A DNA stretch of 64,000 bases from positions 3,043,144 to 3,107,143 of the forward strand of contig OY848931.1 in NCBI GenBank assembly GCA_963693285.1, in the 5' to 3' direction. The position numbers were made by a program, and so were the translations under genes. This DNA comes from Xestospongia muta. Its lineage: Eukaryota > Porifera > Demospongiae > Haplosclerida > Petrosiidae. Within the stretch, counting starts at the first letter, position 1, and each line of letters opens with the position of its first letter. The notes below the pieces were generated by a model, which was given only the letters and a program-made list of their open reading frames with translations, did not search any database and was not told the origin of the DNA. This document shows positions 24,601 to 37,387 of the stretch, one piece after another.

Positions 24601-25526
24601 GACAATCATCATCGTCATCAACATGGATACTCTGCTGAAGATGGCCACTATTCTTTAGAAGTCCGAAAAAAAGAACCAATAACTGGCTCTAATAATGACA
24701 AGGTATGTGCTAAGTTCCATTGACTAGCTATAGATCTACATTTTATTTTGAATTTCAACTATTACTTTGTAGCTAGGAGAAAGAAGTAAGCTTATAGAAA
24801 AAGATGAAAAAACAGAGCAAGATCAAGATACTGATGTTACAAGTAGCAAATTCTGTGGTATATCTTGTCGTAAAATCAAATCTATGGCCTGGTTGATTAT
24901 TGTGGGTGATGCTGTACATAACTTTGCTGATGGATTAGCTCTGGGTGCTGCTATAGCCCAGAGCCTCACTTTAGGATTGAGTACTATGTTTGCCTTGATC
25001 TTTCATGAAATACCTCATGAATTAGGTAAGTAATAAATAAACGGACTGAGAGAGACAGAGTATAGTATATAAATATATGTCTTTTGTATTATTTGTATTA
25101 ATAGGTGATTATGTGATTCTGGTAAGGTCTGGGATGCATTGGGCCACAGCACTTTTTTTCAACTTTTTTTCTTCTCTCACTGCAATAGTTGGTTTCTTTA
25201 TAGGAGTAGCTATTAGCTATAGCTCAAACAGTACAGAGGAAAATGGTTGGATCCTCTCTATAACTGCTGGTCTCTTTTTTTATATTGCCCTCACTGACCT
25301 GGTTAGCTATTACATACATGCCAGTTCAGCAATTGATGATAGATTTTGATATTTTTGTTTATAGCTACCAGACCTAATTCATGGAGGTGATTATGTAAAA
25401 CTGACAAAGACAGGATGGAAGTGGTCACTACGTTTTTTTCTTACCAATTTGGGTTTCATTATTGCTTTTGCTGTTCTTCTAGTTTTAGCATTGTATGAAG
25501 AAGAGCTCAATGAACTGATTGGCTGA
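21603..25526 (+). CDS. ZIP zinc transporter, LIV-1 type, tandem copy C (hybrid 5' end)
   Basis: Exons 21603-21671, 22704-22815, 23034-23204, 23288-23475, 24368-24529, 24580-24702, 24773-25025, 25105-25301 and 25365-25526 give 478 residues. Exon 1 is type 1b (MKTSFVVLVLCILYSSVRG), as in the fragment at 15098, whereas exons 2-9 and the 3' part of intron 1 are near-identical to copy A. Metal-site helices are intact. The tail differs (LYEEELNELIG against LYEDDLNKLIG). Intron 1 contains a 54-nt truncated extra copy of exon 2 at 22265-22318 and a 56-bp foldback insertion at 21746-21801. Expected role is zinc uptake; the different signal peptide may reflect different transcriptional control, because upstream DNA is also of type b. 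Confidence 0.88.
21746..21801. mobile_element. 56-bp foldback element with 9-bp target duplication
   Basis: Compared with the paralogous site at 15225-15250, copy C has an extra 56 bp flanked by GTCTGTGTA on both sides (21737-21745 and 21802-21810), present once at the empty site. The insert is almost entirely two inverted arms, TAGTCTC(A/G)TCCCCAGACC and onward, about 24 bp each, around an 8-nt loop. A clean 9-bp duplication suggests transposition. Confidence 0.85.
22265..22318 (+). pseudogene. Truncated duplicate of ZIP exon 2 at a recombination junction
   Basis: An intact acceptor (ctacatag) and the first 54 nt (18 codons) of exon 2 end abruptly in AACATCTG. They then join sequence that matches the middle of intron 1 of copy A (from about 11590, tcttaagtgt). 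The next bases are GT, so a weak donor is possible, and the 54 nt are in phase. Confidence 0.8.
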
Positions 25527-25652
25527 TAATAATATTTAAAGTTACTCTTGATATTCTGTGGTTTGAATAACTCTTAATACCAAATTGAAAATAAATTGTT
25601 TAATAACAATAATGAGTGATGAGCATCAATTAGAAATTTTTGAAAAATTATT

Positions 25653-27074
25653 ATGGCTGAAGACAGTGTGCAACAAGAAGAAGAACTGGCTCTCCTTGAG
25701 GCCATGAGAAAAGAAGAGGAGGAATTTCAGTGGGAACGTACCGGAGATAGAGCAGGCGTTGTTATGGGTATTTTGAGTGCTGATGTCATTCTACCACACC
25801 CATCTCTATATGTTCAGTTGAATCCTGCTACCAAGATAACACCATCAACAAAAAAGGCGCACAATCTAGTGAGTAAGTCAATCAATGTAGCACATCTTCC
25901 ACCAATAAAACTTCACTTCCAATTACCATCTAACTATCCTTCATCAGCTCCACCCATGTTCACGTTGTCATGCAAATGGTTAAATTTTACTCAGGTAAGA
26001 TACACAATACAACAATAAAATAATAATTTATTTATATTATAGCTCAGTACTTTGTGCCAACATCTTGACCAAATTTGGTGTGATAATGAAGGCAGTGTTA
26101 TTCTTTATCAATGGCAACAGTTCCTCATATCAGAGTCGCTAACAACATTGGAAATTGACAACACATTGACCATCACATTTCAGAATCCTTTCCCTCCATT
26201 GGGAGATTGGGATCGTCGTTGTTTTCAAGAGATGGAACATCCATATATGGTAATACCTTTATTACTCGAGTATGATAGAGAGCGCAAGACTCGTCTGTTT
26301 CAAATGAATCGTTTTTCATGTGAAATCTGTTTTTTAACTTTGTCTGGTTCACAATGTATCTGTCTTCAAATCTGTTCACATGTACATTGCACTGAATGTA
26401 TGCGAGCACATGTTAGCAGTAAAATTAAAGAGGGTAATGTTACAAAAATTGAGTGCCCTAGCTCCGATTGTACTGAACTGATTCCACCAGGACTTATACA
26501 AGAATTGGTCCCACCGGAATTGTTTGAACGGTATGATAGGTTACTTCTTCAACGTACTCTAGATGGTATGACAGACATTGTCTACTGTCCCCGCCCATCT
26601 TGTCGTTGTGTCACTGTAAAAGAGGAAGATTGTAATATGGCTGTTTGTCCTTGCTGTAAGTTTTCATTTTGTATTTTGTGCAAACGTACATGGCATGGTA
26701 TATCACCTTGTAAATTACTACCTGATGATATGAAAGAGTTAAAGGAGATGTATGATTCAGGTGATGCTGATGTCCGTCATTCTCTAGAACAGCAATATGG
26801 CCGTCAACATTTAATGAAAGCCTTTGATGAGTATGATTCTAGTAAATGGATTAAAAGTAACTCTAAACGATGTCCCAATTGTCAGGCTAATATTGAGAAG
26901 TCTCATGGCTGTAATAAAATGACATGTTCTAATTGTAATTGTAATTTTTGCTGGCTGTGTGAGGCAATGTTATCTCGTCATAATCCATACAGTCATTTTC
27001 ATGTTGGAACTACTTCATGTGGTGGTCGACTCTTTGATGGTGCAATACCTGACTTTGATGATGATGATGATTAA
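25653..27074 (+). CDS. RNF14: RNF14-type RBR E3 ubiquitin ligase
   Basis: Two exons, 25653-25994 and 26043-27074, give 457 residues. Residues about 1-150 form an RWD domain (EEELALLEAMRKEEEEF, LPSNYPSSAPPMFTLSC). RING1 follows (CEICFLTLSG, HVHCTECMRAHV), then the in-between-RING cysteines (CPRPSCRCV, CPCCKFSFCILCKRTWHG) and RING2 (CPNCQANIEKSHGCNKMTC). Within RING2 the Cys in HGCNKMTC is at the position of the catalytic Cys of RBR ligases, which accepts ubiquitin before substrate transfer. RWD plus RBR is the RNF14 arrangement, and the length is close to human RNF14. The protein ends in an acidic FDDDDD tail. Start is the first ATG, 127 bp after ZIP-C. Confidence 0.93.
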
Positions 27075-27370
27075 ATGTTTTATATATCAGCATGTGATGT
27101 CATATTGATAAATTTTTTACACTATAATCATTTATTGTATGAAAATTATTTCTTTGTTTAGTTCATATTATATAATATTTGAGTTGAACACATGAAGTCA
27201 TGGATATGGCAAAAGGATAAACAATACATGTACATTGTATAACTTATAGGTGTAAATTAGAATACATGGTTTAAAAATAAATAAATTACTGAATTTAAAT
27301 GAAACACAAGACAATTGCATAATACATTGATTATAGTTACACTATAACATATAATTTTAAAGGTCATCCA

Positions 27371-28750
27371 TCACCAAATTGACATTCCTCCATCTGATCC
27401 ACCACCCCACATATCTTTCTTTTGTCGAGTCACTTGAATTTGTTGTCCTTGAGCATATGCTTGTTGTGCTTGTGTAGGAGCATAGCCAGGAGGAGGAGGC
27501 TGGATATAAGAAAAAATGTGTACTATCAAGCTTGTTGAAAGAAGGTAGCAATAAAGGCTCACTAACACAATATAGTTAAATGCGTTTATTATTAAAAACC
27601 AAGGACGAAAGGAGTTTATTTATAGTATAGCATTAGAGGTGTGATCATAACATCCTTACAGTAAACTACTAACTTACAGGAATGTTTATAGGTTTGTTGG
27701 GATCTATTACAGCATCTTGATTAAATATCGCTAACTATAAAACACATATGATCATGATAATGTCTTGATAAGAGTTATTACTTACAGGAGTTGGTTGAGG
27801 TGGTTGGTAACCTGGCTGTGGTTGAATTGGTTGGGGTGGTTGATAACCTGGCTGCGGTTGAGCTCCAGGGGGAGGTGGAGCTTGAGAATACGGTGGAGGT
27901 GCCTCAAATCCTGGCTGAGGATATCCTGGTTGAGGAGGGTATCCTGACTGAGGTGGGTATCCATACCCTATCATGAACATCACATAAAGCATGTGACACA
28001 CACACCTGCTACTATACAATACTTAACCCTATCCTAAACCTGAATGCTTAATGTCCCGTACAGTCTAGTATGTGTTACAGCTAGTCTTTAGGTTCTAGCA
28101 TTAATCAAATAATAGAAGCAGTTTGTGCAAGAGAACTCATTTGATTACTCTACTCAGGAAAATTGTGGGAATGAGCCTGAGATTGAATGCATATATATAT
28201 ATTACAGACAGTAGTTTGATTATAACATATTTTTAAAGCTTAAAATACTGTATATTCCAATGATATTGTGCTAAGTAGGTAATGATATGCTAATAAGCCA
28301 TTGCTGTAACACAGATAACTACTACAGAAGTAGACTCTAGAAATTATACTATAGTAACATTAGTCTCACAATCTAATAACATAGAGTTAGTATATCCAAG
28401 TTAATTAAAATATTTGTTATCCATATGATAACCCTGGAGGGTCATAAACATTACCAACAAACATATTTGTCATACAAAATCTCCATTGATCAAATACTTG
28501 AGGATCACCTCAAGTATATTTGGGCAAATGACCAATACAAAATAATGATAAATGATGAAGATAGTATTTTACCTGGATAAGGTGGATGAATAGGTTGCTG
28601 AACAGGATAAGCAGGTTGTTGTACTGGATAAGCAGGCTGTTTTGGATAAGCAGCACCTATATTGAATTATAAAAATGTTTGGAAAACAAAGTTAGTTTTA
28701 TTTTTACCTCCAGTAGGCTGGCCTTTGTCTTTACTCTTTCTTTTAAACAT
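27371..28750 (-). CDS. DAZAP2-like proline/tyrosine-rich protein, copy 1
   Basis: Exons 28750-28708, 28656-28573, 27967-27786, 27734-27678 and 27499-27371 give 164 residues. After a basic start (MFKRKSKDKGQ) the protein is repeats of PAYPVQQ, then PPQPGYPQPG, with PPxY-type motifs (APPPYSQ) suited to WW-domain or clathrin-adaptor-like binding. The C-terminus PPPPGYAPTQAQQAYAQG, VTRQKKD, GGGSDGGMSIW aligns with the end of vertebrate DAZAP2 (PPPPPG..VTQRKG..GGSDGGYTIW). DAZAP2 is a small adaptor linking to TGF-beta, Wnt and stress-granule partners; role here is by homology only. Confidence 0.82.
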
Positions 28751-29399
28751 TCTCAGTTATCTTCGATTGACGAGGAATAAAGCGTCACTGTAATAGTTTT
28801 ATAGCTGTAATCACAAGACTCTCAAGTGAGTTCCTGTCTCTGTTGCAATTTGTCATGTGACTTGATGACATAGTTACGTCATTGTTATCATTGTGTCTGG
28901 GTGGGTGGGGTCATTGTCTCATTGAATATCTCAAAAATTGCTACAATGAAAATTTTAAATTTTTTTGGCTAATTGTAGACTTAAAGGTGCTATCATGATA
29001 TTCAGACTACAATCTCTAGAAAAGTAATATTAATTATACAAATTAATCCATAGCCTGTTGATGAAACCACAACTAGTGCAACAACGTAATTATACATAAC
29101 TATTCTTTCCATAAGAATGTAATATGTAATAACCCTTTTTATAATGCCTCCAGTTCTCTTAATTGAGGGAGGGGTCAGACACATGAGACTAGTGTTCATT
29201 CTATCTAACTATTCTTGAGCCCTTTAGAAAATAAAGGGGCTGGTTCATGAGACTATACAACAATGCAAATTAATATTTAAACAATGTTATTTAATATAAT
29301 TATCATTATAACAAAATAAAGATATATAATGTGTATAAAAACTAAGAATCTAATTAAAATAATAGATAGTCTCCTGTGGTGGCTAATTGTATTAGTATA
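28751..29399. other. Spacer between the two DAZAP2-like genes
   Basis: AT-rich, with no coding region I can support. It includes the promoter of copy 1 and the 3' flank of copy 2. Near 29207-29256 there is a hairpin (gagccctttag..ataaaggggctgg) beside two copies of catgagacta (29183 and 29245), resembling the arms of the foldback family at 21746. Confidence 0.5.
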
Positions 29400-30162
29400 C
29401 TACCAAATTGTCGCTCCTCCATCTGATCCACCACCCACCATATCTTTTTTCTCTTTAGTCACAATGACAGAACCTCCTTGGGCAAATGCTTGTTGAGCAG
29501 CAGTTGGGGCATAACCAGGAGGAGGAGGCTAAACAAAATAAAATAATAAATCCATTAACAGTAAAGTAAAATATACACAAGTAGATTCTTGCATGCAAAT
29601 TTTGTCTGTAATTTAAAAGAAAGTGATATTTTATTATAACTAGATAACTTGGTTGCATAAGTAATTTTAGTGCTAAAGTTCTCTTCATTTACCAATAGCT
29701 GGTACATTTAAATGGCATCTCTAAATGTATGAAATATACCGTGTGTACTTTAACTTACTGGTATATTAATGGGCTTATTAGTATCAATAACAGCATCTTG
29801 ATTCAACACAGCAACCTAACAAATAGTTATCATAAATTGATAGTCAGATAACATGTTACTTTGAGAACTTACAGGAGCTGGTTGAGCTTGAGGAGGTTGG
29901 GTATAGGATGGGGGAGGTTGCTGCACTGGAGGATATCCAGGATACCCTGGTTGGGCTGGAAAAAAGATATAGTATGAATTGCAAACTGGCTACTTACCAG
30001 GTGGTGGTATACCATGACCTGTTGGCTGTTGAGGATACCCTGGATTAGACATATTATAATAAATACAATGGGAGTTGTATGCTAGCTCTTACCAGATTGT
30101 GGTGGGTAAGGAGGTTGCTGTTGAGCAGCTTGCTGAACTGGATAAGGATGGCTTTTACTCAT
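29400..30162 (-). CDS. DAZAP2-like proline/tyrosine-rich protein, copy 2
   Basis: Exons 30162-30093, 30039-29998, 29955-29873, 29815-29759 and 29528-29400 give 126 residues. It begins MSKSHPYPVQQAAQQQPPYP, continues with GYPQQP/PPSYTQPPQ repeats, and shares with copy 1 the exon VAVLNQDAVIDTNKPINIP (LAIFNQDAVIDPNKPINIP in copy 1) and the end GGGSDGGATIW. Intron positions in the last two exons are identical to copy 1, so these are tandem paralogues. An in-frame ATG (MSNPGYPQQ) lies 11 codons' worth upstream of the second exon's acceptor and could serve as an alternative start. Confidence 0.8.
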
Positions 30163-30387
30163 CTTGTCTTGCTGAACAACTGCAATACACTACAATATAT
30201 AATATGACGTATACGTTAAATATTCTTATGAATATTATTAATTATTGTGTGTTAGTTCTAATTACAATAACCAGTTCCGGTTCTAACTTCCTAAGATAGT
30301 CACCAGACCAGTACAATCACCATACTGTCACAATATAATAAGTGATCCATTGGTTTAACATTAAAATCAACATAATTAATTATATAG

Positions 30388-33300
30388 TTAATTTTCATTA
30401 GTATATGTTTTCAATTGAGATTGGACATCAGTAACTAGTTGAAGTTGGTCATGTGATAATGTCACAGCACAAAGAGGACAACATCCTTCAGATTCAAGGA
30501 CTCTAACAATAACAAAAGGAAATATACACATTGTGAACAAAGTGTTAACACTAACAATTTAAATTCTGAATAAAGAGCTGGGAAATGACAAGATGGACAC
30601 TCACACCAGTTCTCTGCTACCATATGACGACCCTACAACACAAAATCACTACAATTAATGTTTATTTATTGGACTACTTACTGTAACAATACAATATGGT
30701 AAATTAGTTTTACATTGGGGACAATCTAATCTCATTTGAGAAAGCATGAAGGAACAAACTGGACAAGGCTCGAGTGGATCCTCTACTTCACTTCGTTCTG
30801 GTTTCCTGTAGTAATTTTGTGCTTAAAAGTGCATCACATGACAGTCACATGAGTGTCACCTGACAATGCTTTCCAGTTTCTTTTTCCATTTGTTATCAAT
30901 ATGTGAGCGGTATTCTGGTCTCATTAACATGGCAGCATAACTGAATGCAGACTCCTTGAGTCCAGAACGTTGGCATTCTATTACTGTTGATGTTAATATT
31001 GGAACAATATCTATAATAAAATAATAAAACAAACATCTTATCATGCATTAACTCACGGCTAGGAAATTTACTAATGTTATTAGCAACTCGAACCAATAGC
31101 CTTGCAGCTTTATCATGAGCACCCATTTTGACATGAATCTAGATACAAAGGAAATGTTAAGTCAGTAACCACTAGTCTAACTAGATTACCTTTACTAAAA
31201 GATAACTGTGCAATAACATAAGGCTCTGCTTCATTTCACTGGGTATCTTAATGTTTTCCTCCCGGAGATCTACAATGGAACTATTACTAACACATTATAT
31301 ACTCCAATCTACTCACCTTTGTACATCTGATAAAGCATATCACGTGCACTACGATAATTACCTAAAAATGGAAAACACAATACATACAACAATAATCTGT
31401 AATACTACCTACCGGCACATTGATCTTCCTTGGCTATCAGTATGGCAGTCTGAGCTGCTTCAGAATACTGTTTGAGAGCCATATACATTCTAAATAAGAA
31501 CTTTGCTTCTTTAGGTTCTCCATCTAGTTCACCCATTAAGTAATTGTAAAGATGATGAGTCAATGATTCCAGTCTACCTTGACCCACCTAACAACAAGAT
31601 TGTCACAGTAGTCAATGGCAAGTTACTTCTATCATGTCAATATATCATTATTATTATATGCATGAGAAATTTGTAGACATAATTACTATAATTACTATGA
31701 TTATTTTAAATACTATACAATGACAATGTGAGTACTAGAATGTCTATAAATTTTACAAAAATTTGAAGTATACTTACTACTTTAATTGCCATGTCAATAT
31801 TTTCTCCGTCGGGAAACAAAGCTGTTGGACAAGTCAAGAAAAGATGTAATGCCTAATATAGAACAGTCCATTAATATTGTACTATTGAAATATTTATTTA
31901 CTTTTTTATAATCGAGACATTTCAAAAAGAACACACCAGCTTTAAAGTAATTATTAGTTCTCTCATAATACAAGGCTACACGTCGGTAATCATCTATTGT
32001 CCCATTCTCACCAATTACCTCAGCATACTGATCCATTTGATCATGTGACTACAAATGGGTGTGGTTACAACTATAACCCCACCTATTTCCTCACCTCTGC
32101 CATATTGTAAGCGTCATCATTACATTTTGAAACTACTAGAAACTGCAAAGCAGATGCATAATCCCCCACACCTTGAAAGAACCTACAATAATATAATATC
32201 AATGTACTACAACCATTAGTACATACCTTGCAACCATCTTTGCTCCTTCAATAGATTGTGACTCATTAACAACACGTACAGCTTCATCAGGTAATTTAAG
32301 ACATTGTAAATATACCCTAAATATTAAAATAGACCTGTCATTGATTAATAGATCTATGCTTGCCTTATTGCACTGTCATATTCTTTAGCTTTCTCATAAG
32401 CAGTAGCAGCTTCTTGATAATAGCCATCAGTTTCTCTAGCTTTAGCATACTGAGAATAAAGTTTAGTAGCTTTTGAGAGACGAGGGAGTAGCTGGCCCAC
32501 TTTTTCCCTAAAGTACAACAGATAGTACACAAATATTCAGTTCCATTCCCAAACTAGCTGAACCAATATAGTATGGGAATGAGGCTATACTAGTTATGTT
32601 ATGTACCAGTTCTTTATCCTGATAAAAGCAGTGGTAGCCTCTTCCCAGTATTCAGATTGCTCATATAATAAACCTGATTCAGCAAATAACTATTTTAAGA
32701 GAATAAATGTAATCAAAAATCAATTAAAATAATTATATTACTTTTAATCCATTTAGTATAGAAGCACATTCTTTCTTTAACTGTTTATCAGAACTGGACT
32801 GTGCCAATTTGACCCCTCTATTAAAAAGAGAACATTATATGCAATAACAGTAACACAACTAACCTCCTAATATCACCAGTATAAAGTGAAGTACGAGCTA
32901 ATCCAGCATTACATTGACTATCATGTACAGCATCCTAACATAATATAAAATATAACAAAAACTATACTATCATTTTCAATACTAACAGGATAGATTGTTC
33001 TTACCTCAGGGAGATTAGTAATACCTCTTTCATAGTTAATCAGTGCATTACCATAATCACCACTGTATTATGATAATATAACAATGATCTCTAGTTCATA
33101 GCCACTGACTTACATGAATTCGAGCTGTTGAGCATATTGCTTGCTTAGCTGTGGAATACTAGAAGGTGATAGAGTTTTAGCCAATTCAAGAGCTTGGTCC
33201 CATTGTAGTAGATCACAGCGCATCTTATATGAGAGAGAGTGTGTGTGTAACATTGTAAATGGATGACCTGACTTACCTCCAGTGCAGCAGAAGGTTGTGA

Positions 33301-36300
33301 AGATGCCAAAAACATTTCCTGAGCTCTGTTGTATTCTTTAAAATAAAGAAATATATAACCAGCTAAAAGATTACGGTCTTCAATGGACTATACAAAACAT
33401 GTGATAAATATAATATAAACTTCATTAATTAATTACCTCAATTTGCTTTAGAGAATATACCATAGAAACATCTCTGATCTGTTGGTAAGCTCTAATAGCT
33501 ATTAAAAAAAGAGAATAATAGGATATACATACAGTAACATTACACCTAGCTTAACATCAAAGTGATGGAGCGCAGTAGAACCTAACTCTTGCCAACAGTC
33601 TATTTTATCAAGAGCTGAAGCAAAATTCCAAGCATCTTTAAGTTTCTTAAGAACAAGAGATTTTCTGAATGAAGACATAAGCTAGAAGACAAATAACAAT
33701 GAATATAAATACAAGAGCTTCTGATATAACTTACCTCTGATTCAGATAAATCTTGATTATCAGAGAAACAATGTGAAGACAATCGAACAGAATTCAATTT
33801 TCCTGTTAGCGTCAAACAAGACACTTCACCCTGGTATAAATGAAGTGGGCGGTTGCCATAAGGCAATACAGTAGTAATCTCAGCTGAAACACAACAAGGA
33901 CCTAATCCAATAAACAGACATGTTACATGTACTACATATACTTCATTACCCTCATATGTATCTTGATAGTAAATATATGTTGTCATTTGATCTTTATCAT
34001 AAGCTATAAATATATACTAAAAGAAATAAAAGACATATATTAGCAAATACACTACGTGTATTACTATCAAACTGATTTAGTAGAAACAGTGTCAATATGT
34101 GTACCTTATCATCTGGAAATGACTCCCACAGAAAACCAGTGACAGATGGAGTGACACCAGATATTTCCAATAGAGCATCGGTCACAGGATTGTACAGAAA
34201 TGTATCACTTTTCTCGTCAATAAAGACAAGTTTAGTGCCAGTATAATCAGGAAAGAGCTGAGATATACCTAATAAATATAATACATATATATGTACTAAG
34301 TATGTCAATCACACCAGTAAGTCTCACACATTACATTAAAAGGAATATCAATTCCTATGATTAGCATATATAAGTTCTACTTTAAAGCTATTATTAATTG
34401 TATGTACTAATTTTAACAATTACTAACTACAAAAATTTATACGCATTAAAATGTGATTTCATAAATGAGAATAACATAATTTGGTGTAGAATCACTAAAA
34501 CTTTAATATTAATTATTAGTATTACTATATATTCAATAGAGATTTCAAAGGTAGTTAAATGTAACTATAGCTCTAACTTACCTACAACATGTTTAAACTC
34601 ATTAACAAAGTGCCAATCTTCCAAATAAAAGTATGTTATACTACCATCCTAGTAATAATTATTGATGAAATAAATTTATAAAGAGGTGTGGTCAATTTTA
34701 CCTCTGTTCCATAAATGAGGAAATTTGAAGCGAGTGCTAAACACGAAATATTGTCATTTTGGCCTTCATCAGGAAATGTTCGACCTTCATGTTCATTAGC
34801 TTGAGGATTCTCTCCAAGCTACACAAAGTAGATCATAAAAGATATTATTAAAGTCTTCATACCCAAATAACAGAAGATGAGACAATCTATAAAAGATAAG
34901 TAACTTGTAAAGGAATATTGTAAACAAGTCTCCTTACTCGATGAAGTTCAATAGTACTATTAGTTAATACAGCAACAAATTCTCTATTTAATTTAACATC
35001 AGTGATAGTCCCCACATATGAACGTTCAGAAAACGACTCTAGGAGAATTAGTTGATAAACTATAGCAAATTTTATAAGCAATTACTGTTTTGGGTGAAAT
35101 CAGTAAACCAAAGTCTGTTGTTCATTCCAATAGCTAAATGAGTTAGACCAATAGCAATGAAAGATGGCTCAATTGGACAGTCGACAATTAGGGGAGGCTC
35201 CTTTAATAAATCAACTAATACACTGATATTGTGAATAAAAGACTGACCTCCAAATCCTTTTTAACTATAGTTACCTTCATAGAAATAGCAAAATATAATA
35301 AATACAATTCATTCAATGAAAACAAACTTGTAATAATGATGACAGATATGATATATTAGTTTCATAAATATCTCCAAGTTGAGGTAGCTGAACCAAGAAC
35401 GTCATCACTCCACCTACCATATGATGTAATGATGATGTCATATTTTGGTCTTTACCATTTTGTAAACTTGCAGACAACAGTTGGCTATCATCTGTCCATT
35501 GTAACTTAGCAAGACTACCTGAAATTAAAAAATATTCTAAGTTGTTCATTATATTATAATGAGGTCATTATAATTCTATGGTTTGATCAGAAAATAGAGA
35601 TATACTAGAATTGTTCAGTGTGTGAAGTTACCTTTCATATCTTCAATTTGGAACATACCATACATTCCATGTAGATCATTAAATTCATGTAGTTTTATTC
35701 TATAATACATGTAACAATAAGAGGATAGAGTCATAACTTACTGTTGGTTGGATGAAGTAGCTAAGAGAGGAGCAGATGGTGAGATAGCTATATCATTAAG
35801 ATATCCTTTATGATTATGAGACTGAAACAGTTCCTAACAGAGAAAAGTTCATTTTTCCATTTAATTATTAGTCTTTTCTTACTCGCCCAATTTCCTCTTT
35901 CTTGCGAGATATCATGACCATGAAGCCTTTACTGAACCCCAACAAAATATTATCGTTTTCGTACCTATAACAATCCATTCACAGTCATATGACAGTCACA
36001 TGACTACTCACCATGCTTGAGCAGTAATATTACCATACTTTGGCTATTAACAGAATCAATGATAGGTAATAGTTATTAATATAGATTACTTCAAAGACAA
36101 GCTCCAAAGGGGGGTTGGACCCTCCATCAATACTGAACAAATAAAGAACTTTAACTCCACACACAGCACTTAACTATAATTTAGAAATAAATGGTATAGC
36201 TTTTTAGACATTGATTATCTTACCATCTGTCCATCAGGAGAAAATTTTAAATTACGAAGTTCTAATTTGATTTCTTTTTGAGATATTGTGTTACCATCTT

Positions 36301-37387
36301 GATCAGAAATAGTTACTTTCTTGTCTTCACCAGTTAATGCTAAAACATTCTGTACATCACAAAATATAAAATTAAAACAAAGCACAATTTATATGCATAC
36401 TTGATCACTCCAAGCTCCTGATGTAATTTTCTTTGTGTGCTTTCCAAGCACTGGGATTTTCCTATAATTAGAGTACATTGTTGGACATTTGTATTGTGGA
36501 TACCTTTTGGTCCTGTGGTTGTATAAAACTAAGTTCCCTCTTGTTGTACCAATAGCTAACAAATGACTGTGTTTAGCCCACAAAGCTAGAGACAGACCTT
36601 CTCTATAAAAAATAAATTAATAAATACATCACTTGTGCACTACGTGACTATATACAAACTCACATACACTCATGTACTGGTATTTTAAAATAATATATTA
36701 TAATAATTTAATTCTGTGTAGGCTGAGGAGTTATAGTACCTTAAAATATATAGTACATAGTACTATTGTGTTATATGATTGTGCTTAACCCAACAAACAC
36801 AAGCTAATAAATTCTGTGGGATAATTTTGTGTGTAGATTACATAAAGAAAGGAGTAATTCAATTACTAGACAACTATTGTAATATAGAGCTTCAAAAATA
36901 TACATTAGGATCTATGTAATTAAATGCTAGCTGCTCATGACACTTACTTGACTCCAGTCTCAAATTTCGTTATCTCATAATTATTAGAATTCCACATGTA
37001 CAACAGACCTAGTGATAATTTTGTTAAGATTTAGATATATACTGAACACTTACCATTGAAGTCTTGTGTAATGGCTAAGTGTTCGCCTTCTTTATCCCAA
37101 CTTAATGAAGTACATAGTCCAGGCAGTGGAATTGTCACTACTGACTGACCTTGACGATCAAATATTGTCACGACATTGTTGACTCTGATGAATTTAAAAT
37201 CAAGATGAAAAGAGGTGTGGTTTACCAACTAACCCTGCTACTGCTAAAAAGTTACCTAGACCAGACTGCCAAGTAAAATGGGTGTGACCAGCACCTGTGA
37301 GTTCTTGTGGTATCTCAAAAAGTAACTGCAGACAAAGTAGTGACAAAAGTAAGTATTCTAAAAGACATTCTTCTGTCTCACTTTCAT
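30388..37387 (-). CDS. WDR19: WDR19 / IFT144, intraflagellar transport complex A
   Basis: A many-exon gene. The N-terminal half has WD40 repeats that read like WDR19: [75 protein letters not shown]. The C-terminal half has helical TPR-like repeats (for example [32 protein letters not shown]). It ends in Cys pairs typical of this protein: [41 protein letters not shown], then stop at 30388. IFT-A drives retrograde transport in cilia. The likely start is a 6-nt exon ATGAAA (37387-37382) spliced to 37325, giving [11 protein letters not shown], comparable to MKRIFSLLEK in vertebrates. An RFX X-box lies about 100 bp upstream. I read the ends and several exons but did not fix every junction. Confidence 0.9.

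Noticed and set aside
27765..27976. Trp/Leu-rich plus-strand frames opposite the DAZAP2-like gene
   Set aside because: They are antisense shadows of the Pro/Gln/Tyr repeat exon.
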